Notes: generated by a model from the letters alone, not told the origin. Counted from the stretch's first letter, positions 52,776 through 62,516 are shown. The stretch: 64,000 bases of DNA from an uncultured Sediminibacterium sp. (GCF_946481145.1 NZ_CAMLMJ010000019.1:1-64000), one strand, 5' to 3'. Made by a program: numbers and translations.

Positions 52776-53389
52776 TAGCAATTATTAATTACGGCTCCGG
52801 AAATGTAAGAGCTATTGGAAACATATATGATCGACTAAATATTCAATATCAAATTGTTGATAGTGTAAGTTCACTATCAACAGAAACATCTAAGATTATT
52901 TTACCTGGAGTTGGAGCATTTGATGAAACGATGTCCATGCTATTACGTTCAGGGTTCAGAGAAAAACTGGATGAACTGGTGCTTGAAAAAAACATTCCTG
53001 TATTGGGGATTTGTGTGGGCATGCAGATACTTTCAGGCGGAAGTGAAGAAGGGGGATTGGAAGGTTTGAACTGGATACCCGGACTTGTAAAGATGATTCC
53101 AAAGGATTTTTTAAAGGATAAACCTAAACTTCCGCACCTTGGTTGGAATTCTGTTGAAATCAAAAAGGACTCGCCAATAATGGCGGGAGTTGATGCTTAT
53201 GAAGGATTTTACTTTATTCACTCCTATTATTTTGAGTGTGCCCATGAAGAGGATGTGTTGACGACAACTTATTATGGACAGCATTTTACTTCATCGATAA
53301 ATAAAGGACTAATATTTGGGACGCAGTTTCATCCTGAAAAAAGTCATGGTAATGGGATTGCTGTGCTTAAAAATTTTGCTAATTTATAG
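52772..53389 (+). CDS. hisH: HisH-like glutaminase for sugar amidation (pair 2)
   Basis: 205 residues. Nucleophile C81 in GICVGMQ, with H187 and E189 in FHPEKS; all glutaminase residues present. It supplies ammonia to the WbpG-like enzyme encoded directly upstream with 4-bp overlap. It is only moderately similar to the pair-1 protein (for example NYGSGNVRAIG against NYGMGNLGSIL), so the two sets are not a recent tandem copy. Confidence 0.9.
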   Translation: MIAIINYGSGNVRAIGNIYDRLNIQYQIVDSVSSLSTETSKIILPGVGAFDETMSMLLRSGFREKLDELVLEKNIPVLGICVGMQILSGGSEEGGLEGLNWIPGLVKMIPKDFLKDKPKLPHLGWNSVEIKKDSPIMAGVDAYEGFYFIHSYYFECAHEEDVLTTTYYGQHFTSSINKGLIFGTQFHPEKSHGNGIAVLKNFANL

Positions 53390-53395
53390 TATACT

Positions 53396-54187
53396 ATGCT
53401 AAGGTCTAGAGTCATACCGTGTTTACTGGTTCATAATAAGGGCTTGGTCAAAACAGTTAAATTTAAGGATCCTAAGTACGTAGGAGATCCAATCAATGCT
53501 GTTAAAATATTTAACGAGAAAGAAGTTGATGAGCTAATGGTATTTGATATTGACGCAACTGTCGAAGGGAGAGGACCAGACTTCAATCTAATAAAGAATC
53601 TCGCTGTTGAATGTAGAATGCCTTTTTGTTACGGTGGAGGGGTTACAACAGTTGATGAGGCCCGAAAGATAATCAATTTAGGAGCGGAGAAGGTTGCAAT
53701 TAGTTCCGCAGCTATAAACAACTTCGAGCTCATTGAAGAAATGGGTAAGGCGGTAGGTGTACAAAGTGTTGTTGCGGTAATCGATGTAAAGAAAAAGAAG
53801 GGATTGTTTAGTGGAGGTGGCTATGAGATATATACCAAGAACGGAAGTCTAAAGGCCTCAGTTCAATTTGAACAATTAATTATGCAATTGAATGATGTAG
53901 GTGTTGGGGAGATCGTAATTAATTCTATTGACCGAGATGGTACAATGGAAGGCTACGATATAGAGTTGGTTGACAAGGTTAGAGCGCTTAGCGAAGTGCC
54001 GATGAGTGTGCTTGGAGGTGCGTCATCGATAGAAAATATCAAAGAGTTGGTACAACGTTATAAGATCATTGGCGCTTCTGCCGGCAGTTTATTTGTATTC
54101 AAGGGTAAATATCGGGCTGTGCTGATCAATTATCCGTCGAAAGAGGAGAAAAAGAAAATTGTGACCGAAGGTGTAAACTCAATATAA
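53396..54187 (+). CDS. hisF: HisF-like ammonia-channel subunit for sugar amidation (pair 2)
   Basis: 263 residues, HisF barrel. The opening strand is VIPCLLVHNK, with Leu in place of the catalytic Asp11 of true HisF. AVIDVKKKK keeps the Asp130 equivalent. The same change in both HisF paralogs of this window supports a repurposed, non-cyclase role. INSIDRDGTMEGYD and the phosphate-site-like GGASSIENI remain. It starts 6 bp after hisH and ends 3 bp before the bi-domain oxidoreductase. Confidence 0.9.
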   Translation: MLRSRVIPCLLVHNKGLVKTVKFKDPKYVGDPINAVKIFNEKEVDELMVFDIDATVEGRGPDFNLIKNLAVECRMPFCYGGGVTTVDEARKIINLGAEKVAISSAAINNFELIEEMGKAVGVQSVVAVIDVKKKKGLFSGGGYEIYTKNGSLKASVQFEQLIMQLNDVGVGEIVINSIDRDGTMEGYDIELVDKVRALSEVPMSVLGGASSIENIKELVQRYKIIGASAGSLFVFKGKYRAVLINYPSKEEKKKIVTEGVNSI

Positions 54188-54190
54188 TTT

Positions 54191-56323
54191 ATGTTTCAAA
54201 TAGTTCAGGATTTAAGGAACGGAGCTACTCTTTTGGAAGAGATACCTGCGCCGCTTGTTAGAAGAAATCATGTTTTAATTAGAACACATCGCTCTCTTGT
54301 TAGCCTGGGTACCGAAAAAATGTTGGTTGAATTCGGTAAGGGAAGTTTATTGGCTAAAGCACGCCAGCAACCTGATAAGGTTAAACAGGTGCTTGATAAG
54401 ATCAAAACAGAAGGATTGATTCCTACCCTTGAAGCGGTCTTCAACAAGTTGGGAGAGCCATTACCCTTAGGCTATTGTAATGCGGGGGAAGTAATAGCTA
54501 TGGGAGAAGGTGTTACTGAATTCTCTATAGGAGACAAGGTGGCAAGCAATGGCCATCATGCAGAAATTGTATGCGTTCCTAAGAATCTTGTGGTAAAGAT
54601 TCCCGATAATGTTAGTTATGAAGAGGGAACTTTTGCCGTTATTGGTTCAATTGGATTACAGGGGATTAGATTAACCAATCCTACTTTGGGTGAAACAGTT
54701 GTAGTGATTGGTCTGGGATTGATCGGAATGATCACTGCTGAGTTGTTATTGGCTAATGGATGTAACGTCATCGGATTTGACTTTGACGGACAAAAGGTGG
54801 AGGTTGCGCGGAAGAAAGGCGTTAAAGCATATTTGGCCACTGATATTGATGTGGTAAAAGTGGTTGAGGAATTAACCGGGCAAATTGGAGCTGATGCTGT
54901 TTTGATCACGGCCTCTACAAATAGTAATGATGTAATTAGTCAGGCTGCCAGGATGAGCCGGCAAAGAGGGCGCATCATACTAATCGGTGTGGTAGGACTG
55001 GATATACGTCGTGACGAGTTTTATAAGAAAGAGCTAACATTTCAGGTGTCATGTTCTTACGGCCCCGGACGCTACGATGAATCCTATGAACAAAGTGGAA
55101 TAGATTATCCTTTGCCATTTGTTCGGTGGACAGAGAAGCGGAACTTCGAAGCTGTGCTTGCAGCAATTGATAGAAAACAATTAAATGTCAAAGATCTGAT
55201 CACGGAACGGGTTGCTTTACAAGAATATTTGCAGATCTACGGTCAAATGGGAAAGGGATCTATTGCCTCTATTCTTGAATATCCCGTCGAAAATGTGAAT
55301 GCGGAGAATTCCATTCCTGTTAATACAGCTACTTGGAAAGTAGGGGAAAAAGGCATTCTGGGCATCATCGGTGCTGGTAATTTTACTAAAATGACAGTAA
55401 TGCCCGTTTTGAAGAAAGCAGGAGCCCAATATAAATACATTGCAAGTGCAGGTGGGTTGACCGCAACTTCATTAGCTAAGAAATATGGTATTGCTCAGGC
55501 TACCACTAACTATCAAATCATTTTGCAAGATGCAGAAGTGGACTTGGTACTTGTGACCACCCGCCATGATGCTCATGCAAAAATGGTAATGGAAGTGCTC
55601 GATTCCGGAAAGCATGTTTTTGTTGAAAAACCTTTGGCTTTGTCGCACAATGAATTGGATGAAATTGTTCGGAAATACCGAACACTTCCTGAAGGATTGT
55701 CGGTTAACGTAGGTTTTAATAGACGTTTTTCACCATATGCACGAAAGGCAAAGGAATTGCTAGGAAATGCTACATCCGATTTGAATATGATCGCTACCAT
55801 GAATGCGGGATTTATACCTCCTGATGTTTGGGTACATGATATGAAAACTGGAGGAGGGCGGATCATTGGGGAAGCCTGTCACTTCATTGATCTAATGGTC
55901 TATTTATCTGGTAGCAGAGTTATTTCTGTTGTTATGAATGGATTGGGTAATAATCCCAAGGATAATACAGACAATGCCATTATAATACTCCGTTTCGAGA
56001 ATGGGGCGCAGGGTGTTATACAGTATTTCTCGAACGGCAGTAAATCCTATCCAAAAGAACGAATTGAAATGTATTCTCAGGGAAGAACATTAGTGATTGA
56101 TAATTTCAGGAAATTAAAAGGATATGGCTTTCCCAGATTCTCTTCCTTGAGCAAAGGATTAGACAAAGGGCACAAATACCAGTTCTGCAAGCTGATAGAA
56201 AATGTTCGCACTTCAGGTTCCCCATTGATTCCATTTGATGAATTGATCAATACAACCAGGGCCAGCTTTGCAGCTATTGAAAGTATGAAGACTGGAGCAT
56301 GGGTTTTGGTAAAGAATAACTAA
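54191..56323 (+). CDS. Bi-domain oxidoreductase: zinc-type alcohol dehydrogenase fused to Gfo/Idh/MocA
   Basis: 710 residues with two enzyme domains. Residues about 1-365 form an MDR/ADH-like domain (GYCNAGEVIAMGEGVTEFSIGDKV, then VVIGLGLIGMITAELL). Residues about 380-705 form a Gfo/Idh/MocA domain (LGIIGAGNFTKMTV, the EKP of VEKPLALS, then GEACHFIDLMVYLSG). The fusion is known in capsule loci, where it often sits beside a heparinase-fold gene as here. The reaction is not established; it may oxidise and reduce the same sugar at two positions. Confidence 0.9.
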   Translation: MFQIVQDLRNGATLLEEIPAPLVRRNHVLIRTHRSLVSLGTEKMLVEFGKGSLLAKARQQPDKVKQVLDKIKTEGLIPTLEAVFNKLGEPLPLGYCNAGEVIAMGEGVTEFSIGDKVASNGHHAEIVCVPKNLVVKIPDNVSYEEGTFAVIGSIGLQGIRLTNPTLGETVVVIGLGLIGMITAELLLANGCNVIGFDFDGQKVEVARKKGVKAYLATDIDVVKVVEELTGQIGADAVLITASTNSNDVISQAARMSRQRGRIILIGVVGLDIRRDEFYKKELTFQVSCSYGPGRYDESYEQSGIDYPLPFVRWTEKRNFEAVLAAIDRKQLNVKDLITERVALQEYLQIYGQMGKGSIASILEYPVENVNAENSIPVNTATWKVGEKGILGIIGAGNFTKMTVMPVLKKAGAQYKYIASAGGLTATSLAKKYGIAQATTNYQIILQDAEVDLVLVTTRHDAHAKMVMEVLDSGKHVFVEKPLALSHNELDEIVRKYRTLPEGLSVNVGFNRRFSPYARKAKELLGNATSDLNMIATMNAGFIPPDVWVHDMKTGGGRIIGEACHFIDLMVYLSGSRVISVVMNGLGNNPKDNTDNAIIILRFENGAQGVIQYFSNGSKSYPKERIEMYSQGRTLVIDNFRKLKGYGFPRFSSLSKGLDKGHKYQFCKLIENVRTSGSPLIPFDELINTTRASFAAIESMKTGAWVLVKNN

Positions 56324-56349
56324 TTATTAAATTGACCATTTAAGGATAC

Positions 56350-57441
56350 ATGAATATTACCATTATAGCTGGAGCACGTCCAAACTTTATGAAAATAGCC
56401 CCGATTATTGAAGCATTGGAGGTTTTGAATCAGCTAGGCAAGGATGTGAATTACCGATTGGTACATACTGGACAGCACTTTGATAAGAATATGAGTGAAA
56501 GTTTCTTTGAGCAGTTAGGATTACCCAAGCCCAATGTGAATTTGGAAAGTGGGGGTGGTACACAGGCTGAACAAACGGCTAATATTATGATCCGTTTCGA
56601 AAAGGAACTTCAGGCTAATCCGGCTGGTGTAGTGTTGGTGGTAGGGGATGTTACTTCCACTCTGGCATGTTCCATCGTTGCCAAAAAGCTGAACACACCT
56701 GTGGTTCACGTAGAAGCAGGTATCAGGTCTTTTGATATGACCATGCCGGAAGAAATCAATCGAATGGTAACTGATGCTATCACCGATCATTTCTTTACCA
56801 CATCTGAAGTTGCCAATAACAATTTAAGAAGGGTTGGTGTGGAAGAGGAGCGAATACATTTTGTGGGCAATACCATGATTGATACCCTGATCAAGAATGA
56901 GCCCAGATTATTGCAGCCGGAAATTTGGAACAAAATAGGGTTGGGTAAAGGCAACTATTTTGTCTTAACACTGCACAGGCCTGCTAATGTGGATGCAGAA
57001 ACACAATTGAAAACCTTATTAGACAAGATCGTTGAAGGATCGCGAGGATTACCAATTGTTTTCCCAGTTCATCCTCGTACGCGTCATAGAATGCAAACTA
57101 TTGGCTTTCAGGCACAGAACCTGTGCGCGATTGAACCTATGGCATACCTGGAATTCAATTATCTTGTAAAACATGCAAAAGCGGTTATAACTGATAGTGG
57201 GGGTATCACGGAAGAGACAACCGTTATGCGCATCCCATGCATGACTTTGAGAAATAATACCGAACGTCCAGAGACTGTTGATATTGGAACCAATGAATTG
57301 ATCGGAACTGATCCCGATAACCTTCCTCCAGCCTTTGAAAGGCTGTTTAAAGGTGAATGGAAAAAAGGGGAGGTGCCGCCACTTTGGGATGGTAAGACAG
57401 GGATGCGTATTGCTGAGAAACTTATTGCGCTTTACGCCTAA
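56350..57441 (+). CDS. wecB: UDP-GlcNAc 2-epimerase family (WecB-like), copy 2
   Basis: 363 residues, same fold as the protein from 44458 but a different branch: AGARPNFMKIAPI, HTGQHFDKNMSESFF, VVGDVTSTLACSIVA, HVEAGIRSFDMTMPEEINRMVTD and TDSGGITEETTVM. The VGDVTST phrase is common in UDP-GlcNAc 2-epimerases linked with bi-domain oxidoreductase genes. One of the two copies probably makes UDP-ManNAc and the other the diacetamido-mannuronic acid; sequence alone does not say which. Confidence 0.9.
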   Translation: MNITIIAGARPNFMKIAPIIEALEVLNQLGKDVNYRLVHTGQHFDKNMSESFFEQLGLPKPNVNLESGGGTQAEQTANIMIRFEKELQANPAGVVLVVGDVTSTLACSIVAKKLNTPVVHVEAGIRSFDMTMPEEINRMVTDAITDHFFTTSEVANNNLRRVGVEEERIHFVGNTMIDTLIKNEPRLLQPEIWNKIGLGKGNYFVLTLHRPANVDAETQLKTLLDKIVEGSRGLPIVFPVHPRTRHRMQTIGFQAQNLCAIEPMAYLEFNYLVKHAKAVITDSGGITEETTVMRIPCMTLRNNTERPETVDIGTNELIGTDPDNLPPAFERLFKGEWKKGEVPPLWDGKTGMRIAEKLIALYA

Positions 57442-57527
57442 TTACTGTTTATCTTTTACGCATGATCCTCATGGAATACATAGCTGTTATAACAGCGTAT
57501 GCATGCATTGAATAATCTTAGATCTGA

Positions 57528-59447
57528 ATGTTAAAGTTAGGTTTACTAAAACAGATGGTGTTAAATATGGGGCCGCGATATCTGGCATATCGGGCCCTTC
57601 ATTTATTCAGAACCAAGATCGGCTGGTATACCTTAAGATTTCCTACGAGTGCTAAGGATAAGACCTTTATTTCCAATCTTGAATGGAATAAGGCCAAAAA
57701 GGAATTTTACTTTTCGGATCTGAATAAAGCTTCGTTCTTGCCTATTCTGACGAAAGAAGAAAAGGGACAATTGTCATTTGTGGCCTCCAGGATTAGAAAT
57801 GGATATATTTATTTCTTCAATCACAAGGAAATATATTTGGGGCAGGAATACGATTGGTTAACAAATCCTATAAATGGGTATAAATATCCAGTCAATTTGC
57901 ATTGGAGCAAGGTCAATGACTATGACACCCAAGCAGGGGATATCAAGTTCGTATGGGAAAAGTCCAGATTTTCATTTTTGTATCCATTGATTAGGGATGA
58001 GCAATGGAATGGCATTGAACACAGAGATTTCATCTTTACTCAAATATTGAGTTGGATTGATGCCAATCCAATGAATCAGGGTCCGAATTGGAAATGCAGT
58101 CAGGAAATTTCCATTCGTGTGCTTAACTGGATATTTGCATTATACTACTATTCAGCAAAAGGTACGATCGATGAAGCGATCTGGCAAAAGATATTGAATG
58201 CGATCAGCCGCCAAATGGATCATGTTTACAAGCACATTAACTTCTCTCGTATTGCAGTTCGGAATAACCATGCTATAACAGAGACTCTGGCATTATATAT
58301 TGTTGGACTCTTGTTCCCCTGGCTAGATAGTAGTGAAAAATGGAAGAAAAATGGTAAAAGATGGTTTGAAAATGAGATAGCTTACCAGGTGTATCCTGAC
58401 GGAACCTATCTACAGTTCAGTATGAACTATCACAGGGTAGTTGTGCAACTTATGACAAAAGCCATCGTCATTGCAGGGGTAAACGGAGAGTCTTTTACTG
58501 ATGTAATATATGAGCGTGCATACCGATCTCTGAACTTCCTGTATCAATGTCAGGATCTGAACAGCGGTATGTTACCCAATTACGGTGCTAATGATGGGGC
58601 GTTGTTTTTCCCTTTGAATGGGTGCGGTTATCGTGATTATAGGCCTCAGCTGAATGCATTACATTATGCACTAACAGGTCAACATTTACACACAACGGGT
58701 GCATGGTTGGAAGATGCTGCCTGGCTAGTGGACAATTCCAGCTATAAACATAAGGGATACGAAGTATTGGTTCAAAGAAATGGCCTCTCAAAATTTGATG
58801 ATGGAGGATATTACCTGATACGAGATAACGATACTCTTACCTTTCTCAGAGCTGGTTCTCATAAAGACCGACCTTCTCAGGCGGATAATTTACACCTGGA
58901 TATTTGGCGTGGTTCTGAGAATGTGTTTATAGATGGGGGCTCCTATAAATACAATGACCCTGACCAGCAGCTGGTGAATTATTTTATGGGGTCAAGATCC
59001 CACAATACTGTTATGCTAGATGGATTTGACCAAATGTTGAAAGGGAGCAGATTCATATGGTTTCATTGGACTCAGGCAGACAATGTTCAGACGAGTGATA
59101 TGGGGAATGAATATACCATTGATGCTACGATTACTGCTTTTCGCTATTTGGATAAGAACGGTAAACATCGCAGGATCATAAGAAAGGAAAAAGGAAAGGC
59201 CAGATGGCAAGTGGAGGATATTGTTTCCATGAAATCTGGCCATGAGATGCGACAGTTATGGCATTTATTGGATAAGAATAAGGATCGCGTACATCTGATT
59301 CCTGATTCCGGTCAAGGTCAACAGATAAAAACTACCTCGGGAAAAGGGTGGTTCAGTCAGTTTTATGGAGAAAAGGTGGAATGTGTAGAACTACAGTTTT
59401 CTTCTACCGGTAAGCATATAAAAACAGACATCATTATAAAAGACTAA
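57528..59447 (+). CDS. Heparinase II/III-family protein
   Basis: 639 residues: N-terminal all-alpha toroid (about 60-400, with NPMNQGPNWKCSQEISIRVLNW and RNNHAITETLAL) and C-terminal beta-sandwich heparinase II/III domain (about 420-630, with DDGGYYLIRD, DNLHLDIWRG, FIDGGSYKYND and RSHNTVMLDG). NNHAITE and the RSHNTV His are the expected catalytic segments. No signal peptide is seen, so it seems cytoplasmic, although lyases usually act outside. In capsule clusters such proteins may be synthesis factors, editors or epimerase-like enzymes; unresolved. Confidence 0.88.
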   Translation: MLKLGLLKQMVLNMGPRYLAYRALHLFRTKIGWYTLRFPTSAKDKTFISNLEWNKAKKEFYFSDLNKASFLPILTKEEKGQLSFVASRIRNGYIYFFNHKEIYLGQEYDWLTNPINGYKYPVNLHWSKVNDYDTQAGDIKFVWEKSRFSFLYPLIRDEQWNGIEHRDFIFTQILSWIDANPMNQGPNWKCSQEISIRVLNWIFALYYYSAKGTIDEAIWQKILNAISRQMDHVYKHINFSRIAVRNNHAITETLALYIVGLLFPWLDSSEKWKKNGKRWFENEIAYQVYPDGTYLQFSMNYHRVVVQLMTKAIVIAGVNGESFTDVIYERAYRSLNFLYQCQDLNSGMLPNYGANDGALFFPLNGCGYRDYRPQLNALHYALTGQHLHTTGAWLEDAAWLVDNSSYKHKGYEVLVQRNGLSKFDDGGYYLIRDNDTLTFLRAGSHKDRPSQADNLHLDIWRGSENVFIDGGSYKYNDPDQQLVNYFMGSRSHNTVMLDGFDQMLKGSRFIWFHWTQADNVQTSDMGNEYTIDATITAFRYLDKNGKHRRIIRKEKGKARWQVEDIVSMKSGHEMRQLWHLLDKNKDRVHLIPDSGQGQQIKTTSGKGWFSQFYGEKVECVELQFSSTGKHIKTDIIIKD

Positions 59448-59453
59448 GGGAAG

Positions 59454-60707
59454 ATGCGGATATTACTTATACATCAATACTTTCTCGAAAGTAATGATGG
59501 CGGTGGCTCACGGTGGAATGAAATGTCCAGAATATGGGCCTTGCAAGGGCATCAGGTAACGGTTTTAGCCGGGATGGTACATTATACAACAGGCGTTAAA
59601 CTGGACAAGTACAAGGGTAGGTATGCGTTTGATGATATGTATCCTGGAGGAAATATTCGTGTGATCAGATCTCATGTAAGTGAATCATACAATACCAATT
59701 TTTTGGGAAGACTATGGGGGTATTTCTCTTTTGTATTCAGCAGCTTATTTGCAGGGGTAAGGTATGCTAAGGATAAATATGATGTGATTGTTGTTACTTC
59801 TCCTCCATTATTCGTTGGGATCACCGCTTACATCTTATCGAGATTAAAACGGGTACCCTTCGTTTTTGAAGTAAGAGATCTTTGGCCTGAGTCGGCTATT
59901 GATACCGGTGTTGTTAAGAATCGTTTGATCATTCAACTTGCATTTTGGTTTGAAGGATTCATTTACCGAAAGGCTAAACTGGTGAACGTATTGACACCTG
60001 CATTTCGGGACGCTCTGATTCGGAAAGGGGTGCCTAAAAAGAAAATCATACTGATACCTAATGCAGGTGATTTTGAAATAATGGAGAAAGCCAACAAAGG
60101 GTTTGATCCTGATCAGTTTAGAAAAGCACATGACGTTGATAAGGATACGCTTATTGTTACATATGTCGGAGCACATGGCGTGGCCAATCATTTGGAACAG
60201 GTGCTGGAAACAGCGAATCTGTTGAGAAATGAAAAAGTGATGTTTTGGCTCATCGGTGACGGTATGGAAAAGCAACGCTTAAAAGAGAAGGCGAGGGAAA
60301 TGCAACTCACTAATGTTCAATTCTTTGACCCTGTACCGAAAGCGGAGGTATTCAAATATATTCTCGCATCCGATGTTGGGGCATCTGTATTAAAAAAAGC
60401 CGATGCTTTCAAGACCGTATATTCCAATAAGACCTTCGACTACATGAGCTGTAAAAAGCCGATTTTAATGGTGATCGATGGTGTGTCGAAGCAATTGATT
60501 GAGGAAGCAAAGGCGGGGTTGTATGTAGAACCGGAGAATCCTGGTGATTTTGCTGAAAAGATTCGATATTACATGCGAAATTCGAATATGCTTTCGGTGC
60601 ATGGCAATAATGGTTACCAGTATGCCATCAATAATTTCGATAGAAATGTTTTGGCGAACAGGTATATTGATATAATTACTGGAATTAAGAAAATTAATAT
60701 AAAATAG
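59454..60707 (+). CDS. Glycosyltransferase, WbuB-like (GT4)
   Basis: 417 residues. Typical WbuB-type opening LLIHQYFLESNDGGGSRWNEMSR, then VVTSPPLFVGITAYILSRLKRVPFVFEVRDLWPESAID. The GT4 domain has VTYVGAHGVANHLEQVLE, FWLIGDGMEKQRLKEKA and KTVYSNKTFDYMSCKKPILMVIDG. WbuB homologues transfer N-acetyl-L-fucosamine or related sugars early in O-unit assembly; the donor here is not proven. It starts 6 bp after the heparinase-like gene. Confidence 0.9.
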   Translation: MRILLIHQYFLESNDGGGSRWNEMSRIWALQGHQVTVLAGMVHYTTGVKLDKYKGRYAFDDMYPGGNIRVIRSHVSESYNTNFLGRLWGYFSFVFSSLFAGVRYAKDKYDVIVVTSPPLFVGITAYILSRLKRVPFVFEVRDLWPESAIDTGVVKNRLIIQLAFWFEGFIYRKAKLVNVLTPAFRDALIRKGVPKKKIILIPNAGDFEIMEKANKGFDPDQFRKAHDVDKDTLIVTYVGAHGVANHLEQVLETANLLRNEKVMFWLIGDGMEKQRLKEKAREMQLTNVQFFDPVPKAEVFKYILASDVGASVLKKADAFKTVYSNKTFDYMSCKKPILMVIDGVSKQLIEEAKAGLYVEPENPGDFAEKIRYYMRNSNMLSVHGNNGYQYAINNFDRNVLANRYIDIITGIKKINIK

Positions 60708-60765
60708 AGGAGTTGATAAATAGCAATAATCATTCATTGGTGATCAATAAATAATTAGATATTAG

Positions 60766-61374
60766 ATGTTGCTTTACGGTGCAAGCGGACATGCTAGAGT
60801 TATTTGTAGTGCTTTGGAAAGTCACAATATTCCAATCAATGGATTATTTGATGATTCTCCAAGAATCAGCTTCTTGGGGGAATATAAAGTTCTTGGCCCA
60901 TACAACGCTAATTTGAATCCGAATGAACCAATAATTATTAGCATAGGGGATAATGCGACCAGAAGATCGCTGTCTGATAAAATAAAACACCAGTTTGGAA
61001 CTTGTATTTCAGCTTCGGCAACATGCGATCGACTTACAGATATTAAAGAAGGAACTGTGGTGTTACATGGAGCAATCATTCAGCGTGGTGCAATTATAGG
61101 AAAGCATGTGATCGTGAATACCTCGTCCTCTATTGATCACGATTGCGTAGTCAAGGATTATGTTCATATATCTCCAGGTGTTACACTTTGTGGGGCAGTT
61201 GAAGTAGGCGAGGGAACGCATATTGGAGCAGGTGCAATTGTAATACCGAATATCAAAATTGGTAAATGGTGTGTTATAGGCGCAGGAACAGTTATTGTAT
61301 CTGACATTCCCGATAATTCCTGGGTGGTAGGCGTTCCGGGGAAAGTCATTAAAAAAATAAACAAATATACTTAA
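60766..61374 (+). CDS. Sugar O/N-acetyltransferase, PglD/NeuD-like
   Basis: 202 residues: N-terminal Rossmann-like nucleotide-sugar domain (LLYGASGHARVICSALE) and C-terminal left-handed beta-helix with hexapeptides (GAIIQRGAIIGKHVIVNTSSSIDHDC) and the acceptor-site His. PglD acetylates UDP-4-amino-sugar made by PglE. The following aminotransferase (1-bp overlap), sugar-phosphate transferase and CapD/PglF-like genes complete that set, which favours PglD over NeuD. Confidence 0.87.
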   Translation: MLLYGASGHARVICSALESHNIPINGLFDDSPRISFLGEYKVLGPYNANLNPNEPIIISIGDNATRRSLSDKIKHQFGTCISASATCDRLTDIKEGTVVLHGAIIQRGAIIGKHVIVNTSSSIDHDCVVKDYVHISPGVTLCGAVEVGEGTHIGAGAIVIPNIKIGKWCVIGAGTVIVSDIPDNSWVVGVPGKVIKKINKYT

Positions 61375-62510
61375 TGGATAAAATTTGGCTATCATCTCCG
61401 CACATGGGAGGCTCTGAGATAAAATATGTCCAAACTGCATTCGAAACCAACTGGGTTGCTCCATTAGGACCTAATGTAAATGGTTTCGAGAAAGATATTG
61501 AAAACTATTTAGGGATTCCACATGCAGCAGCATTGAGTTCTGGTACGGCAGCGATTCATTTGGCTTTGATTTTGCTAGGGATAACCTATGGTGATGAAGT
61601 ACTATGTCAGAGTTTTACTTTTTCCGCTTCAGCTAATCCGATCGTATATCAAGGAGCTACTCCCATTTTCATTGATTCGGAGGAAGATACTTGGAACATA
61701 AGTCCTTTCTATCTCAGAAAGGCAATTCGAGATCGCATTGACATCGGTAAAAAGCCTAAAGCAATTATATTGGTCCACTTATATGGAATGCCGGCAAATC
61801 TTACCGAGATTATAGCAATAGCTGACGAATTCAAAATTCCATTGATTGAAGATGCGGCAGAAGCACTTGGCTCTTCATTTAATGAAAAAAAATGCGGCAC
61901 ATTTGGTCATTTTGGTATTCTATCCTTCAATGGAAACAAAATAATCACAACATCCGGCGGAGGAGCATTGGTTGCGAATGATAAAGAAGCTGTAGAAAAG
62001 GCTCGTTTTTTAGCAACACAAGCTAGAGATCCTGCCCCACATTACCAACATTCGTCTATTGGCTACAATTACCGAATGAGCAATATTTCAGCAGGAATTG
62101 GAAGAGGACAAATGGAAGTCATTGATGAAAGAGTCTCTCAGCGACGCGCAATCAATGCAAAGTATAAAACGTTGCTCTCGGAAGTTCCAGGTATTACTTT
62201 TCAAAATGAAAAGGATGAGAATTATTTTAGTAATTATTGGTTAACTTCAATACTTATTGATCCACAACAGACAGGAGGACTTGATAGGGAATTGATAAGA
62301 CTACGATTGGAAAAGGAAAATATTGAATCAAGACCTCTATGGAAACCTATGCATTTACAGCCAGTTTTTCAGGATGCAGCATTCTATGGGGATGGAACAT
62401 CTGAAAGATTATTCAATAATGGGCTTTGTTTACCCAGTGGATCGAACTTGACCACTGAAGAACTTGATCGCGTTTTTGAAGTACTTAAGAAAAGTTTTCA
62501 ATTAAACTAA
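61374..62510 (+). CDS. DegT/DnrJ aminotransferase, PglE-like
   Basis: 378 residues, PLP-dependent. It begins KIWLSSPHMGGSEIKYVQTAFETNWVAPLG, the family's opening for PglE-type UDP-4-amino-4,6-dideoxy-GlcNAc transaminases. SSGTAAIHLAL, EDAAEALGSSF and the PLP-lysine segment SFNGNKIITTSGGG are visible, and RPLWKPMHLQPVF closes the active site. The TAATG overlap with the acetyltransferase gene (61372-61376) shows coupling. Confidence 0.9.
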   Translation: MDKIWLSSPHMGGSEIKYVQTAFETNWVAPLGPNVNGFEKDIENYLGIPHAAALSSGTAAIHLALILLGITYGDEVLCQSFTFSASANPIVYQGATPIFIDSEEDTWNISPFYLRKAIRDRIDIGKKPKAIILVHLYGMPANLTEIIAIADEFKIPLIEDAAEALGSSFNEKKCGTFGHFGILSFNGNKIITTSGGGALVANDKEAVEKARFLATQARDPAPHYQHSSIGYNYRMSNISAGIGRGQMEVIDERVSQRRAINAKYKTLLSEVPGITFQNEKDENYFSNYWLTSILIDPQQTGGLDRELIRLRLEKENIESRPLWKPMHLQPVFQDAAFYGDGTSERLFNNGLCLPSGSNLTTEELDRVFEVLKKSFQLN

Positions 62511-62516
62511 TTCAAA

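Noticed and set aside
60766..62510. Sialic or other nonulosonic acid pathway (NeuD-like gene present)
   Set aside because: No NeuB or CMP-sugar synthetase homologue is in the window; the neighbours fit the PglF/E/D/C set better.
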